This document shows positions 44,656 through 53,697 of a stretch of DNA of 64,000 nt, one piece after another (the stretch's first letter is position 1; each line of letters starts with the position of its first letter). A model generated the notes under the pieces. It saw only the letters and a program-made list of their open reading frames with translations. It was not told the DNA's origin and searched no databases. The translations under genes and the position numbers were made by a program. The stretch comes from JAXLWB01 sp046328715 (GTDB lineage Bacteria > Chloroflexota > Anaerolineae > Caldilineales > Caldilineaceae). The stretch covers positions 1 to 64,000 of the forward strand of contig JAXLWB010000004.1 of the NCBI GenBank assembly GCA_046328715.1. Reading direction: 5' to 3'.

Positions 44656-45125
44656 GGGCAACCGCTTGCCGGTGCCCACGATGTTGGTCGTGTCCACACC
44701 AGGGCGACCGCAAGGGTACGCCCCTACGACAATGTTCACGTGTAGGGGCATCCGCTCGCCGGTGCCCTCGGTGTTGGTCATGTCCACACCAGGGCGACCG
44801 CAAGGGTACGCCCCTACGACAATGTTCGTATGTAGGGGTAACCGCTTACCGGTGCCCTTGTTGTTGGTCATGTCACCAGGGCGACCGCGAGGGTACACCC
44901 CTACGATACACCTGTAGGGGCATCCGCTTGCCGATGCCCACGATGTTGGTCATGTCACACCAGGGCGACCGCGAGGGTACGCCCCTACGACGATGTTCAT
45001 GTGTAGGGGCAACCGCTTGCCGGTGTTCTTGGTGTTGGTCGTGTCACACCAGGGCGACCGCGAGGGTACGCCCCTACGACGATGTTCATATGTACGGGCA
45101 ACCGCTTGCCGATGTCCATAGTGCT
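44656..45125 (+). repeat. REP array 2: five and a half 85-95-bp repeats
   Basis: It has the same unit as array 1, in the same orientation, with small length differences (for example GACAATGTTCACGTG inserted between units). The first unit begins directly at the RAYT stop codon and the last is truncated before hsdS. The unit GTAGGGGCAACCGCTTGCCG and its partner GGGTACGCCCCTACGAC are conserved. Confidence 0.85.
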
Positions 45126-45164
45126 GTCTTGGTGATAATTCGATGATTTCATTGAAGACTTATT

Positions 45165-46574
45165 ATGATTAATGCGCAATGCATCCCAATTAGTTGGGAA
45201 TTCACTACTGGCGGCACTTTGTTTTCTTGGTCAAGTGGGAAAAACTTAACCGCAAAAGAACAGAATACAGGTCACATTCCGGTCTACGGTGGAAATGGAG
45301 TCAATGGCTTCCATGACAAGGTATTGGTGGAACATTCGACAATAATTATTGGACGAGTCGGTGCGAATTGCGGCAACGTATTTGTTAGCAACGGTCCATC
45401 GTGGGTTACGGACAATGCAATATATGCAAAGTATGTTCCAAGTAAGATTAACTTGGATTTCATTAAAATTGCATTTGCCTTGGCAAAATTGAATGAGAAT
45501 TCCACAGGTTCAGGTCAACCTTTTGTCAATCAGGGAATGCTAAATGAAGTTCAAATACCATTGCCGCCAACATCGGAACAACAACGCATCGTCGAAGCCA
45601 TCGAGACACATTTCACCCGACTAGACACAGCCGTCGCCGCGTTGAAACGGGCGCAGGGCAACCTCAAGCGCTATCGGTCCTCTGTACTCAAAGCTGCCTG
45701 CGAGGGGAAACTTGTCCCTACCGAAGCGGCACTTGCCCAAGCCGAAGGGCGCAGCTACGAACCCGCCGCCACCCTCCTCGAACGTATCCTCAACGAGCGG
45801 CGGCGTAAATGGGAAGCCGAAAACCCAGGCAAGAAGTACATAGAACCCGCCGCACCGTACACGAGCGAATTGCCCGAGTTGCCGGATGGGTGGTGTTGGG
45901 GGACAATTGGACAATTAGCCGCGCATGAACCTAATTCCATTACGGACGGACCTTTCGGTTCGAAACTAAAGACCTCCCATTACACCTCATCTGGACCCAG
46001 AGTAATCCGTCTTCAAAACATAGGAGACGGGGTATTTCATGATGAGTACGCTCATATTAGCCTAGAACATTTCCGTGCTCTTGAAAAGCACCAGGTATTC
46101 TCTGGAGATGTTGTAATCGCTGCATTGGGAAGTGATTTGCCTCGTGCCTGTATTATTCCAGATCACGTTGGTCTAGCTATCGTTAAAGCTGACTGCATGA
46201 GATTTCACTCCAATAGTCAGCTAGTCACTCCAGCTTACGCAAGAGCGGCTCTTAATTCTCGAACTGTAAAGTCTGTTGCGTCACAAATCATACATGGAAT
46301 TGGGCGTCCAAGATTGAATCAACAAGAGATAAAGGAGCTTCCGATACCACTGCCACCTCCTACCGAACAACACCGAATCGTCGCCGAAGTTGAACGGCGG
46401 CTTTCGCTCATTGACCAACTGGAAAAGAGCATTGATGCTGACCTTGCCCGCGCTGAACGACTTCGCCAGTCAATTCTCAAGCGGGCGTTCGAGGGCAAAC
46501 TCGTGCCCCAGGATCCGAATGATGAACCGGCGTCGGTCCTGTTGGAGAGGATTCGAGCAGAGAAGAAACCGTAG
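45165..46574 (+). CDS. hsdS: Type I restriction-modification specificity subunit HsdS
   Basis: The 469-residue protein has two target-recognition domains (about residues 5-130 and 240-370) separated by conserved helices. TRD1 has GHIPVYGGNGVNGFHDKVLV and the end of this half is LPPTSEQQRIVEAIETHFTRLDTAVAALKRAQ. TRD2 ends LPPPTEQHRIVAEVERRLSLIDQLEKSI. The central and C-terminal conserved regions with the 'SVLKAACEGKLVP' and 'SILKRAFEGKLVP' repeats are both present. It gives sequence specificity to HsdM and HsdR. The start (ATG 45165) lies just after a REP array and its ribosome site is weak. Confidence 0.93.
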   Translation: MINAQCIPISWEFTTGGTLFSWSSGKNLTAKEQNTGHIPVYGGNGVNGFHDKVLVEHSTIIIGRVGANCGNVFVSNGPSWVTDNAIYAKYVPSKINLDFIKIAFALAKLNENSTGSGQPFVNQGMLNEVQIPLPPTSEQQRIVEAIETHFTRLDTAVAALKRAQGNLKRYRSSVLKAACEGKLVPTEAALAQAEGRSYEPAATLLERILNERRRKWEAENPGKKYIEPAAPYTSELPELPDGWCWGTIGQLAAHEPNSITDGPFGSKLKTSHYTSSGPRVIRLQNIGDGVFHDEYAHISLEHFRALEKHQVFSGDVVIAALGSDLPRACIIPDHVGLAIVKADCMRFHSNSQLVTPAYARAALNSRTVKSVASQIIHGIGRPRLNQQEIKELPIPLPPPTEQHRIVAEVERRLSLIDQLEKSIDADLARAERLRQSILKRAFEGKLVPQDPNDEPASVLLERIRAEKKP

Positions 46575-46652
46575 GGGCATCCGCTTGCCGGTGCCCTAGG
46601 TGTCGACCATGATCACACAAGGGCGACCGCAAGGGTACGCCCCTACAATAAG
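46573..46652 (+). repeat. Single REP unit between hsdS and hsdM
   Basis: One copy of the 85-bp unit (GTAGGGGCATCCGCTTGCCG ... AAGGGTACGCCCCTACAAT) occupies nearly the whole gap between the two genes, leaving only AAGGAA for the hsdM ribosome site. It overlaps the hsdS stop codon. Confidence 0.85.
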
Positions 46653-46660
46653 GAAAATGA

Positions 46661-48169
46661 ATGAGTAACCAATCCTCCACCATCGTTCAACGGCTATGGA
46701 ATTATTGCAATGTGCTACGCGACGATGGCGTCTCCTATGGCGATTACGTCGAGCAGTTGACCTATCTGCTCTTTCTCAAGATGGATGATGAGAATAAAAG
46801 CCTGTTGGACAAACCCAGTGTCATTCCTACTGAACTGAACTGGCAGAGTCTGCTCGGTAAATCGGGCGATATCTTGGAGACGCACTATCGGCACATCCTC
46901 AGCGAACTGGGCAAAGGTGCCGGTCTGATTCCCACAATCTTCCGCAAGGCACAGAACAAGATCCAGGAGCCAGCCAAACTGCGCCGTCTGATCGACTTGA
47001 TCGATGGCGAAACCTGGGTTGGGCTGGACATCGACATCAAGGCGGACATCTACGAAGGTCTGCTTGAAAAGAACGCCCAGGACACTAAGTCCGGTGCCGG
47101 ACAATACTTCACTCCTCGCCCGCTGATCAAGGCGATGGTCGATGTCATGCGCCCGCAGCCAGGGATGACTGTCTGTGACCCTGCCTGCGGGACAGGTGGT
47201 TTCCTGCTGGCAACCTATGACTACATCCAGGAGACCTTTCGCTCGCAAATGACCCGCAAAGCGCAACAACACCTACGCCACGACGCACTCCACGGCTGGG
47301 AGATTGTGGAAAGTGCTGCTCGGCTTTGCGTCATGAATCTCTATCTGCATGGCATCGGTCACGACAGCAGCGTCAGCCCGATCCGGGTCGATGACAGCCT
47401 CGCCTCTGACCCTGGCGATCGCTTTGATATGGTGCTCACGAATCCGCCCTTTGGCAAAAAGAGTAGTGTTACCTTTATCACCGAAAAGGGTGAACTGAAG
47501 CGTGAATCGGAAACGATTGTGCGCAACGACTTCTGGTCCTCCACCAGCAACAAACAACTTAACTTTGTCCAGCACATCAAGACGATAACCAAGGTCAATG
47601 GTACAGCGGCGGTTGTAGTGCCCGACAACGTCCTCTTTGAAGGTGGATCGGGCGAAACGGTAAGGCGCAAACTGCTGGCAGAATGTGATGTCCACACCCT
47701 GTTGCGCCCGCCAACCGGCATCTTCTATGCTCAGGGTGTCAAAGCTAACGTACTCTTCTTTGACCGCAAAACCGGCGGCGAAACCATGCAGACCCAGGAG
47801 CTATGGATCTACGACCTGCGCACCAATCAACACTTCACCCTCAAAGAACACCCGCTCACACGCGCCGATCTGGATGAGTTTGTACAGTGCTACAACCCGC
47901 TCAACCGCCACGAACGTACCCCAACCTGGTCCGAAGCCACCCCCAACGGTCGCTGGCGGCGCTATTCCGGCGAAGAACTGCTGGCACGCGACAAAGTCAA
48001 TCTCGACATCTTCTGGCTGCGCGACGAAAGCCTGGAAGACAGCGCCAACCTGCCCGATCCCGATCTGATCGCAGAGGAGATTGTGGAGGATCTGCGCACA
48101 GCGTTGGAGCAATTTGAGGAAATTCTGGCAGATTTAGGGGACGGTAAATCGCAAGTAGAGGCAGCATGA
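46661..48169 (+). CDS. hsdM: Type I restriction-modification methyltransferase subunit HsdM
   Basis: A 502-residue N6-adenine DNA methyltransferase. The N-terminal HsdM_N helices (about residues 5-130) include YGDYVEQLTYLLFLKMDDE. The catalytic domain has GAGQYFTPRPLIKAMVDVM, SAM motif I CDPACGTGGFLLATYDYI and the catalytic motif IV VLTNPPFGKK (NPPF). It methylates the sequence chosen by HsdS to protect host DNA. An AGGA ribosome site sits 5-8 bp before the ATG. The order hsdR-hsdS-hsdM is uncommon. The next small gene overlaps its stop by 4 bp (ATGA). Confidence 0.95.
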   Translation: MSNQSSTIVQRLWNYCNVLRDDGVSYGDYVEQLTYLLFLKMDDENKSLLDKPSVIPTELNWQSLLGKSGDILETHYRHILSELGKGAGLIPTIFRKAQNKIQEPAKLRRLIDLIDGETWVGLDIDIKADIYEGLLEKNAQDTKSGAGQYFTPRPLIKAMVDVMRPQPGMTVCDPACGTGGFLLATYDYIQETFRSQMTRKAQQHLRHDALHGWEIVESAARLCVMNLYLHGIGHDSSVSPIRVDDSLASDPGDRFDMVLTNPPFGKKSSVTFITEKGELKRESETIVRNDFWSSTSNKQLNFVQHIKTITKVNGTAAVVVPDNVLFEGGSGETVRRKLLAECDVHTLLRPPTGIFYAQGVKANVLFFDRKTGGETMQTQELWIYDLRTNQHFTLKEHPLTRADLDEFVQCYNPLNRHERTPTWSEATPNGRWRRYSGEELLARDKVNLDIFWLRDESLEDSANLPDPDLIAEEIVEDLRTALEQFEEILADLGDGKSQVEAA

Positions 48170-48417
48170 AACGCAAAAAGTCTCCGTCAGTCTTGCACTG
48201 TATCTCCAGTTTTTTTACCGGCTTGCATTCTAATTCCGCCGATTCGCAGAGTCCAAAGACAACGAGCAAAATTAGTGACTTTCAAATCGAAATTGCATCG
48301 CTATTCAGTCAATTCTATCCCAACCTGGGAGAACAGATTCAGACAGAATGGCAAGCGGTCAAGGACGTCAAGGGAATCTATGGGCCACGAGTCTCAAACG
48401 TAAATCCATGTCACTAA
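48166..48417 (+). CDS. Small hypothetical protein coupled to hsdM
   Basis: An 83-residue basic protein starting at the ATGA overlap with the hsdM stop, which suggests translational coupling. No motif is recognised. The second half (ISDFQIEIASLFSQFYPNLGEQIQTEWQAVKDVKGIYGP) looks like a regular helical domain, and the first half is low-complexity. It overlaps the start of the next gene by 10 bp. It may be a remnant of a longer protein or an accessory factor of the restriction locus. Confidence 0.45.
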   Translation: MKRKKSPSVLHCISSFFTGLHSNSADSQSPKTTSKISDFQIEIASLFSQFYPNLGEQIQTEWQAVKDVKGIYGPRVSNVNPCH

Positions 48418-48791
48418 ATAACAAAGAAACACCCCTTTTACATCGATTCTGGAAAAGTGTCAACGGCATGAGCATTTCGACCGAGGAGTTGGTGCGCGCC
48501 AGCCAATGGCTCGATACCTTGCTGGCCAACAAGGATCAGCAAAATCTGAGCCAGCATCAGGTGCGCCTGCTCAAGCAGCAGCGGGATGCCAAACTGGTCG
48601 AGGTCAAACGCTGGATGGAAGCACTGATGGCCGTGGCGCGGGTTGCCTTCCGCGACCAACCGGCGCTGAGCAAGCTGCTGCGCCCCATGCGTAACAGCGG
48701 CCAAGCTGCGCAGACCCAAGAGAAGAAAACAACGCCAGTGGAACCGAGCGCAGGCACGACGGAGCAAAGCGGTGACGTGGTGTTGCGTTAG
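48408..48791 (+). CDS. Small hypothetical helical protein
   Basis: 127 residues from the ATG at 48408 (MSLNNKETPLLHRFWKSVNG). The middle is a long amphipathic helix (LSQHQVRLLKQQRDAKLVEVKRWMEALMAVARVAF) and the tail is polar and low-complexity. No family is recognised. The position at the end of the hsd series, overlapping the previous gene, suggests co-expression. The frame extends 20 codons upstream, but that part overlaps the other gene and lacks character. Confidence 0.5.
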   Translation: MSLNNKETPLLHRFWKSVNGMSISTEELVRASQWLDTLLANKDQQNLSQHQVRLLKQQRDAKLVEVKRWMEALMAVARVAFRDQPALSKLLRPMRNSGQAAQTQEKKTTPVEPSAGTTEQSGDVVLR

Positions 48792-48837
48792 TGAAATTGT
48801 TGAGTCGTTGCTGATCCCTAAATCAAGAGGCAGATCA

Positions 48838-48908
48838 ACATTGCACAAACGGTAGGTACAGTTTATAAGCGAACAGTTTATAAGCGAACTTACCATTTGT
48901 GCAATCTC
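48838..48908. terminator. Hairpin with internal 15-bp direct repeat, possible terminator
   Basis: ATTGCACAAACGGTA and TACCATTTGTGCAAT form a stem followed by CTCTTTTTG, resembling an intrinsic terminator for the + strand series. The loop contains AGTTTATAAGCGAAC twice in tandem. On the other strand it would serve the subtilase gene, whose stop is near 48977. Confidence 0.5.
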
Positions 48909-48976
48909 TTTTTGTTTGGTTGATTCGTGACAGTCGCCTGTATAAGACCCAAGGCCCTCTCCATTTGTGGTACAGT

Positions 48977-50635
48977 TTACTGTACAATCACAGGCAGATA
49001 AAGCCGTGTCTGGCGATTGTCTTCTTCATTCTCTGCTAGACTGGCACCTGAAACGCCATCTGCCCAATAATCGCTGCTCCAACTGACGCTGCTCCAGCTT
49101 ACACTACTCCAACTGACGCTACTCCAGCTTACACTGCTCCAACTGACACTACTCCAGCTCACACTTGACTGTTGGACGCCATTCGGCCCAGTGGTCAGCA
49201 GATTGCTTAGTCGAGTGCCAGTATTCGCCGTCTGGGTGGTAGTGCCTTTTACCGCGGCGTACGCATCCAGCATGCCAGCACCCGCCTGAGCAGAGTTATA
49301 GCCAGGCCAGCTTTTGTTCGCGGTATCCTTTAGTCGGTATTTGACCTGATCTGGATTGAGTCCAGGTTCGTCTTGTAAAAGAAGCGCCACTGCACCGCTG
49401 ACGATGGGCGCGGCGGTCGAGGTACCCGACATGCGGAAATAGTTCGTCTCCACAATGTTGGCCGGATGCGCCTTGGCCAATACAGAATACGAGCCTGAAT
49501 TGATGCTGATGATGTTGTTGCCAGGTGCCACCAGATCAGGCTTGGCAAAGCCATCAGCCGTTGTGCCATAGGCAGAGAAATTTGTGACTATATCGTCGCC
49601 GATGCTCACTGTCCCCTTGTCATCAACCGCACCCACGGTAATCACAAACGGGTCATTGGCGGGTGGATACAAGGCCGCGCTTCCGTTGTTGCCTGCCGAT
49701 ACAACCACCACGATCTTGTTGAACCAGAGGATTTCAACCGCAGCATCAATCGGATCGACGTTGTACGATTGGGTAACCGTGGCATTCAATGACAAGTTTA
49801 CGACACGGATGTTGTATTTAACAGCGTTGTCATTGACCCACTGTAATCCAGCTACAACAGAGGATGCGGTTGCGATGCCTGTATCATCACTGACTTTGAC
49901 TGAAACAAGATTTACTTTGGGTGCAACACCGATATATCCGCCATTAGAGCTATAACCATCGCCACCAATCGTGCCAGCGATGTGTGTCCCATGACCAAAC
50001 ATATCAGGATTGGTCGTTGACGCGCCTCCTGCAAATATAGACATAGCCAAGACACGTTGGCTACTCTTGGTCAAATCGGGGGAAGCGATTGCGACGCCGC
50101 TATCGACGACGGCGACCGTCACGCCACTTCCTTGATAACCTTCTGCCCATAGCTTGTCCGCACCGATTTCCTGGTTATAGACCGTCTTTAGATTAGGGGT
50201 AGATAGCCTGTAGGTTGGGGAGGGAGTTGGTGTAGGCGTTGGATTACCTTTCGCTGTCTCAACCATCGGCGAGTCGAGCGAAACCCAACGTACGCTATCC
50301 GAGTTCGCCAGTTCAACAGCGGCACTGGCGCTCATCTCTGCTACAAAGCCGTTAATGATGTGTAAGTCCCTCGTGATTTTGCCACCGAGTAACGTTACTA
50401 GGTCGTCAGCCTGCTTCGAAGGTTCGCTCTTTTGCACGATAACAGCCACAGTCTGCTTTGGCGATTTCACAGCCATTTGTTGTAATAGGGATTGGATGCG
50501 CGGTAATGGAGCACCGCTATTCCGATTTACCACAGGCCGGGCGACCGGCAAGAACAGCGTAAGCGCAATCAGGCAGGAAACAAACTTCATTGCGCGATTA
50601 AACGTTTGTATCGTAAAAACCTTTGGTTTTTTCAT
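48977..50635 (-). CDS. Exported subtilisin-like serine protease (S8) with Ser-Trp repeat tail
   Basis: About 552 residues from the ATG at 50635, which has GGAG 6 bp upstream. It has a signal-like helix (FVSCLIALTLFLPVARPVV), an inhibitor-type propeptide (KQTVAVIVQKSEPSKQAD, about 60-130) and the S8 catalytic domain: Asp in VTVAVVDSGVAI, His in FGHGTHIAGTIGG, Ser in RMSGTSTAAPIVSGAVALL. The C-terminus holds six tandem copies of SSVSW-type units at about 505-535, ending SSDYWAD. Such repeats cap similar proteases in Chloroflexota and may be a sorting or anchoring signal. The gene diverges from the response regulator gene across a 250-bp gap. Confidence 0.92.
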   Translation of the reverse strand: MKKPKVFTIQTFNRAMKFVSCLIALTLFLPVARPVVNRNSGAPLPRIQSLLQQMAVKSPKQTVAVIVQKSEPSKQADDLVTLLGGKITRDLHIINGFVAEMSASAAVELANSDSVRWVSLDSPMVETAKGNPTPTPTPSPTYRLSTPNLKTVYNQEIGADKLWAEGYQGSGVTVAVVDSGVAIASPDLTKSSQRVLAMSIFAGGASTTNPDMFGHGTHIAGTIGGDGYSSNGGYIGVAPKVNLVSVKVSDDTGIATASSVVAGLQWVNDNAVKYNIRVVNLSLNATVTQSYNVDPIDAAVEILWFNKIVVVVSAGNNGSAALYPPANDPFVITVGAVDDKGTVSIGDDIVTNFSAYGTTADGFAKPDLVAPGNNIISINSGSYSVLAKAHPANIVETNYFRMSGTSTAAPIVSGAVALLLQDEPGLNPDQVKYRLKDTANKSWPGYNSAQAGAGMLDAYAAVKGTTTQTANTGTRLSNLLTTGPNGVQQSSVSWSSVSWSSVSWSSVSWSSVSWSSVSWSSDYWADGVSGASLAENEEDNRQTRLYLPVIVQ

Positions 50636-50882
50636 CGGAGTCTCCAAATCGCAAGTATACTCTGGGTGTCTCAAGTATTTTAGCTTGAACGTAACTTGCT
50701 GATTTTTTTTGCTACATATTTGTCAAACTGACAATATATCTTTAGTTTATGTGAGTATCTACAGCTGATTTATTTCTTTTTGATTACGATACCTGGCTAT
50801 CAAAAAGGAGTACTCACCTATCATGCATCACTCTGTCTGGGAAATATGAGAGTTTAACCTAATGTTCAGTAGGAATCTTTCC

Positions 50883-51563
50883 ATGCCTGCGATTCTTTTC
50901 GTCGAAGATGATGCCACCATTGCGATGGGAGTGGAATACTCGCTCAAGCAGGACGGTTTCCAGGTCAGCCTGGCCTACCGGCTGGAGGAGGCGCGTGACC
51001 TGCTCAAGCGCCAGCCCTTCGAACTGGTGCTCTTGGATCTGGGCTTGCCGGATGGCAGCGGCTACACGCTATGTAAGGAGATTCGCGCCGCTGGGGATAC
51101 GCCCATCATCATCCTTTCCGCCCGCGACGAAGAGGCTAGCGTCGTCCTCGGCCTCGACCTGGGTGCGGACGACTATCTCACCAAGCCTTTCCGCCTGCGC
51201 GAGCTGATCTCGCGCATGAAGGCCGTGCTGCGTCGGCGTGGGTCAGTCGAGGCGTCCGACCGTACCCTACTCTGTGGTGATGTGACGGTGGTTGCGCAGC
51301 AAGCCAAGGTTTATAAGAACGGGCGGGAGGTGCTGCTGACTGCGCTGGAATATCGTCTGCTGCTTGCGCTGGTGGCCAACCAGAGGCGTGTGCTCAGCCG
51401 CAGCCAGATCCTGGCCCAGATCTGGGATGTGGATGAGGATTTCGTCAACGACAACACGCTAACGGTCTACATCAAGCGCCTGCGCGAGAAGCTCGAAGAC
51501 GACCCACAGAACCCGGCGCTGATCAAGACCGTGCGCGGTCTGGGCTACAAGGCAGGTGACTGA
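50883..51563 (+). CDS. OmpR/PhoB-type response regulator
   Basis: 226 residues from the ATG at 50883 (MPAILFVEDDATIAMGVEYS); the frame is open to 50862. The receiver domain (1-115) has acidic residues in FVEDD, the phospho-acceptor Asp in LVLLDLGLPDGSG, the Thr/Ser position in IIILSARDEEA and Lys in DYLTKPFRLREL. The C-terminal winged helix (about 130-226) contains ALEYRLLLALVANQRRVLSR and VYIKRLREKLEDDP. It would activate genes on phosphorylation by the adjacent kinase, plausibly the decayed ABC exporter nearby, as in Bce-type systems. The kinase ATG starts one base after its stop. Confidence 0.93.
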   Translation: MPAILFVEDDATIAMGVEYSLKQDGFQVSLAYRLEEARDLLKRQPFELVLLDLGLPDGSGYTLCKEIRAAGDTPIIILSARDEEASVVLGLDLGADDYLTKPFRLRELISRMKAVLRRRGSVEASDRTLLCGDVTVVAQQAKVYKNGREVLLTALEYRLLLALVANQRRVLSRSQILAQIWDVDEDFVNDNTLTVYIKRLREKLEDDPQNPALIKTVRGLGYKAGD

Positions 51564-51564
51564 C

Positions 51565-52797
51565 ATGGAGCTACTCACCCACAGGGAAGACCGACGTTTG
51601 TTATTGCGTATGGCAAGCGTGGCACTGGCGGCGCTCCTGCTGGTGGTCGTCCTTGGTCTGGCAATGACCGTCTACGTGAACCGCGCCCTCGCCGACAGCT
51701 ATGCCGGCATCTTGGGCACGGTGGTGCAGAAATATCCCCATGCCGAGACCCAGGTAGTGCGGGATCTCGGCGCGCCGGACGCGCTCGCCGTCAGCCTGGG
51801 CCAGCAGGTGTTGGAAAAATATGGACTGCAAGAATTGGGCGGCGCACAACGTGGCATCGGGGCTAGGTTGTTGCTGCGTCTGCTACTGGCTGGACTGGCG
51901 CTGGTCGGGCTGCTCTGCGCTGGGTTCGGGCTTTTGCTGGTGCGCTATCAGCAGGCGGTCACTGCCCAGGTGGCGGGGCTTTCAGCCTATCTGCGCCAGC
52001 TCGATGCCGGTGATTATGCCCTGGATGTGCGCGACAACGGCGAGGGCAGCTTTAGTCTGTTGAAAAACGATCTCTATAAGGTCACCGTGCGGTTGCGTGA
52101 ACAGGCTGAGCTGCTGCAAAAGGACAAAACCGCCCTCTCCAATCTGATCACCGATATCTCTCACCAGATCAAGACCCCGCTTACCTCGCTGGGAGTGTTA
52201 GCTGACCTGCTGGCCGAAGACCCGCCCGAGGAAGACCGTCGCGCTTTCGTCGAGCGGCTGCGCACACAGCTTGGGCGCATTCAATGGCTGGTCACGGCGT
52301 TGCTCAAACTGGCCCGCCTGGATGCTGGCACTGCTGCTTTTAAACGTGAGCCGGTGGAGGTGCGTCGGCTGATCGAAAGGGCGCTGGAGCCGTTGCAGAT
52401 CCCGCTTGAGATCAAAAAACAGCACCTCGAAGTCCATGGCGATGCTGGCGCAAGCTATACCGGCGACCTCAACTGGAGCGCAGAAGCCTTGACCAACGTG
52501 GTCAAAAACTGTGTGGAGCATACGGCAGAGGGTGGCAAGATCGAGATCGCGTACGCCGCCAACGCCCTGTACGCCGAGATCACGGTCAGCGACAACGGCG
52601 AAGGCATCACCAGTGCGGACTTGCCCAACATCTTCAACCGCTTTTACCGCGGCACCAAGGCTGGTCAGAATAGTGTCGGCATCGGCTTGGCGCTGGCCAA
52701 AGCCATCTTTAACGCGCAAGGCGGGGATATCAGCGTACGCAGCCAGCGTGGTCTGGGGACTCGCTTCGAGATCCGCCTTTTTCGTGGGGTGGTGTAG
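51565..52797 (+). CDS. Two-component sensor histidine kinase
   Basis: About 410 residues from the ATG at 51565, with AGGTGA just upstream; a GTG at 51556 overlaps the regulator gene. It has two membrane helices (MASVALAALLLVVVLGLAMTV and LLLRLLLAGLALVGLLCAGFG) around a short outer loop of about 65 residues. The HisKA box is SNLITDISHQIKTPLTSL, with the phospho-accepting His in DISHQIK. The ATPase boxes are NVVKNCVEHTA (N), DNGEGI (G1), FNRFYRG (F) and VGIGLALAKAI (G2). The compact sensor suggests it may detect signals through a partner transporter. The ligand is unknown. Confidence 0.93.
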   Translation: MELLTHREDRRLLLRMASVALAALLLVVVLGLAMTVYVNRALADSYAGILGTVVQKYPHAETQVVRDLGAPDALAVSLGQQVLEKYGLQELGGAQRGIGARLLLRLLLAGLALVGLLCAGFGLLLVRYQQAVTAQVAGLSAYLRQLDAGDYALDVRDNGEGSFSLLKNDLYKVTVRLREQAELLQKDKTALSNLITDISHQIKTPLTSLGVLADLLAEDPPEEDRRAFVERLRTQLGRIQWLVTALLKLARLDAGTAAFKREPVEVRRLIERALEPLQIPLEIKKQHLEVHGDAGASYTGDLNWSAEALTNVVKNCVEHTAEGGKIEIAYAANALYAEITVSDNGEGITSADLPNIFNRFYRGTKAGQNSVGIGLALAKAIFNAQGGDISVRSQRGLGTRFEIRLFRGVV

Positions 52798-52934
52798 GGG
52801 TGTGGTCGTTCTTGTCAGGGATACAGGTCTGGTTGGAGGTTATGTGTAGGAGACACCGGCGAAACGCGAAAAGCCCAAAGCCAGACAAAGGCCACAAGAA
52901 TGTGGCGCATACCCACCGTCAGCGGCACGCTGTG

Positions 52935-53507
52935 TTAAGTGTTGCTTCCCTGTCTTGTTCGATAACGGACGTAAACTGTACCATTGCGAAAGCGGCGCTC
53001 CGCTAAAAGTTCGAGATCCAATCGCACATTGTCAGGCAGGGCTGGTTTGCCACCGCCCACGATAATCGGGATCAGGAACAAATGACACTCGTCGATCAAC
53101 CCGGCCCGGAAAGCGTGGGCGGCCAGCTCAGGCCCCCCGATGAGAATATCATGTTCGCTAGTTGCTTTCAGTTGCCGAATCGCTTCCGGATCAAACCTTT
53201 GCGCAAGTTGCGTTTTGCGCGTGGATACCGTCGCCAACGTCCTGGAGTAGACGATTTTGTTGGCCCCTTGCCAGATCTCGGCGAAGTCGCGCATGAGCGG
53301 AGACTGCGCGGCCAGATTGGGATCAGTCTCCCACACCCTCATACTCTCATACATTCGCCGTCCATAGAGAAGAGTGCGCATTGGCCGTACGATGTCAGTG
53401 ATAAATCTGAAGTATTCCTCACTTGGCTCTGTCCAGTCAAACTTACCATCCTTGTCCTCGGTATATCCATCAAGTGACGTGTTCACCACGTAAATCAAAT
53501 TAGCCAT
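52935..53507 (-). CDS. RibD/dihydrofolate-reductase-like protein
   Basis: 190 residues from the ATG at 53507 (MANLIYVVNTSLDGYTEDKDGKFDW). The fold is the RibD C-terminal/DHFR type: the start 'V--SLDGY', YGRRMYESMRVWE in the middle, HDILIGGPELAAHAFRAGLIDE for the NADPH-binding GG motif, and PIIVGGGKPALPDNVRLDLEL near the end. The family includes many uncharacterised reductases and few true DHFRs. The gene is isolated between the kinase and the broken MBL-fold gene. Specific substrate unknown. Confidence 0.88.
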   Translation of the reverse strand: MANLIYVVNTSLDGYTEDKDGKFDWTEPSEEYFRFITDIVRPMRTLLYGRRMYESMRVWETDPNLAAQSPLMRDFAEIWQGANKIVYSRTLATVSTRKTQLAQRFDPEAIRQLKATSEHDILIGGPELAAHAFRAGLIDECHLFLIPIIVGGGKPALPDNVRLDLELLAERRFRNGTVYVRYRTRQGSNT

Positions 53508-53582
53508 ATTCAAACTCCCTCTTTGTTGCACTCCATATCACCGCAGCTAATACTCACATTGGGCATAAACGCTACTTTAAAC

Positions 53583-53663
53583 GTAACGATTCAGGGCTCT
53601 TTTTCTAGGAAGGCTCTTGCGCAAGAGAGGCTATCACAAGCTACCCTTCCCGAAAGATGTTAC
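53583..53663 (+). repeat. MITE-like inverted repeat, family A, copy 3
   Basis: An 81-bp element bounded by GTAAC and GTTAC, with TTTCTAGGAAGG facing CCCTTCCCGAAA and core CTCTTGCGCAAGAG. It matches copy 1 (2052-2133, opposite strand) along its whole length with scattered changes. It lies directly behind the broken MBL-fold gene. Confidence 0.65.
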
Positions 53664-53697
53664 CGAAGAGGCTGAATCGATACCTTTAACCGCTGCT

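Noticed and set aside
43455..45125. Regular repeats that could be taken for a CRISPR array
   Set aside because: The units are 85-95 bp, self-complementary and directly adjoining, with no unique spacers of uniform length, and they flank a RAYT gene. They are REP repeats.
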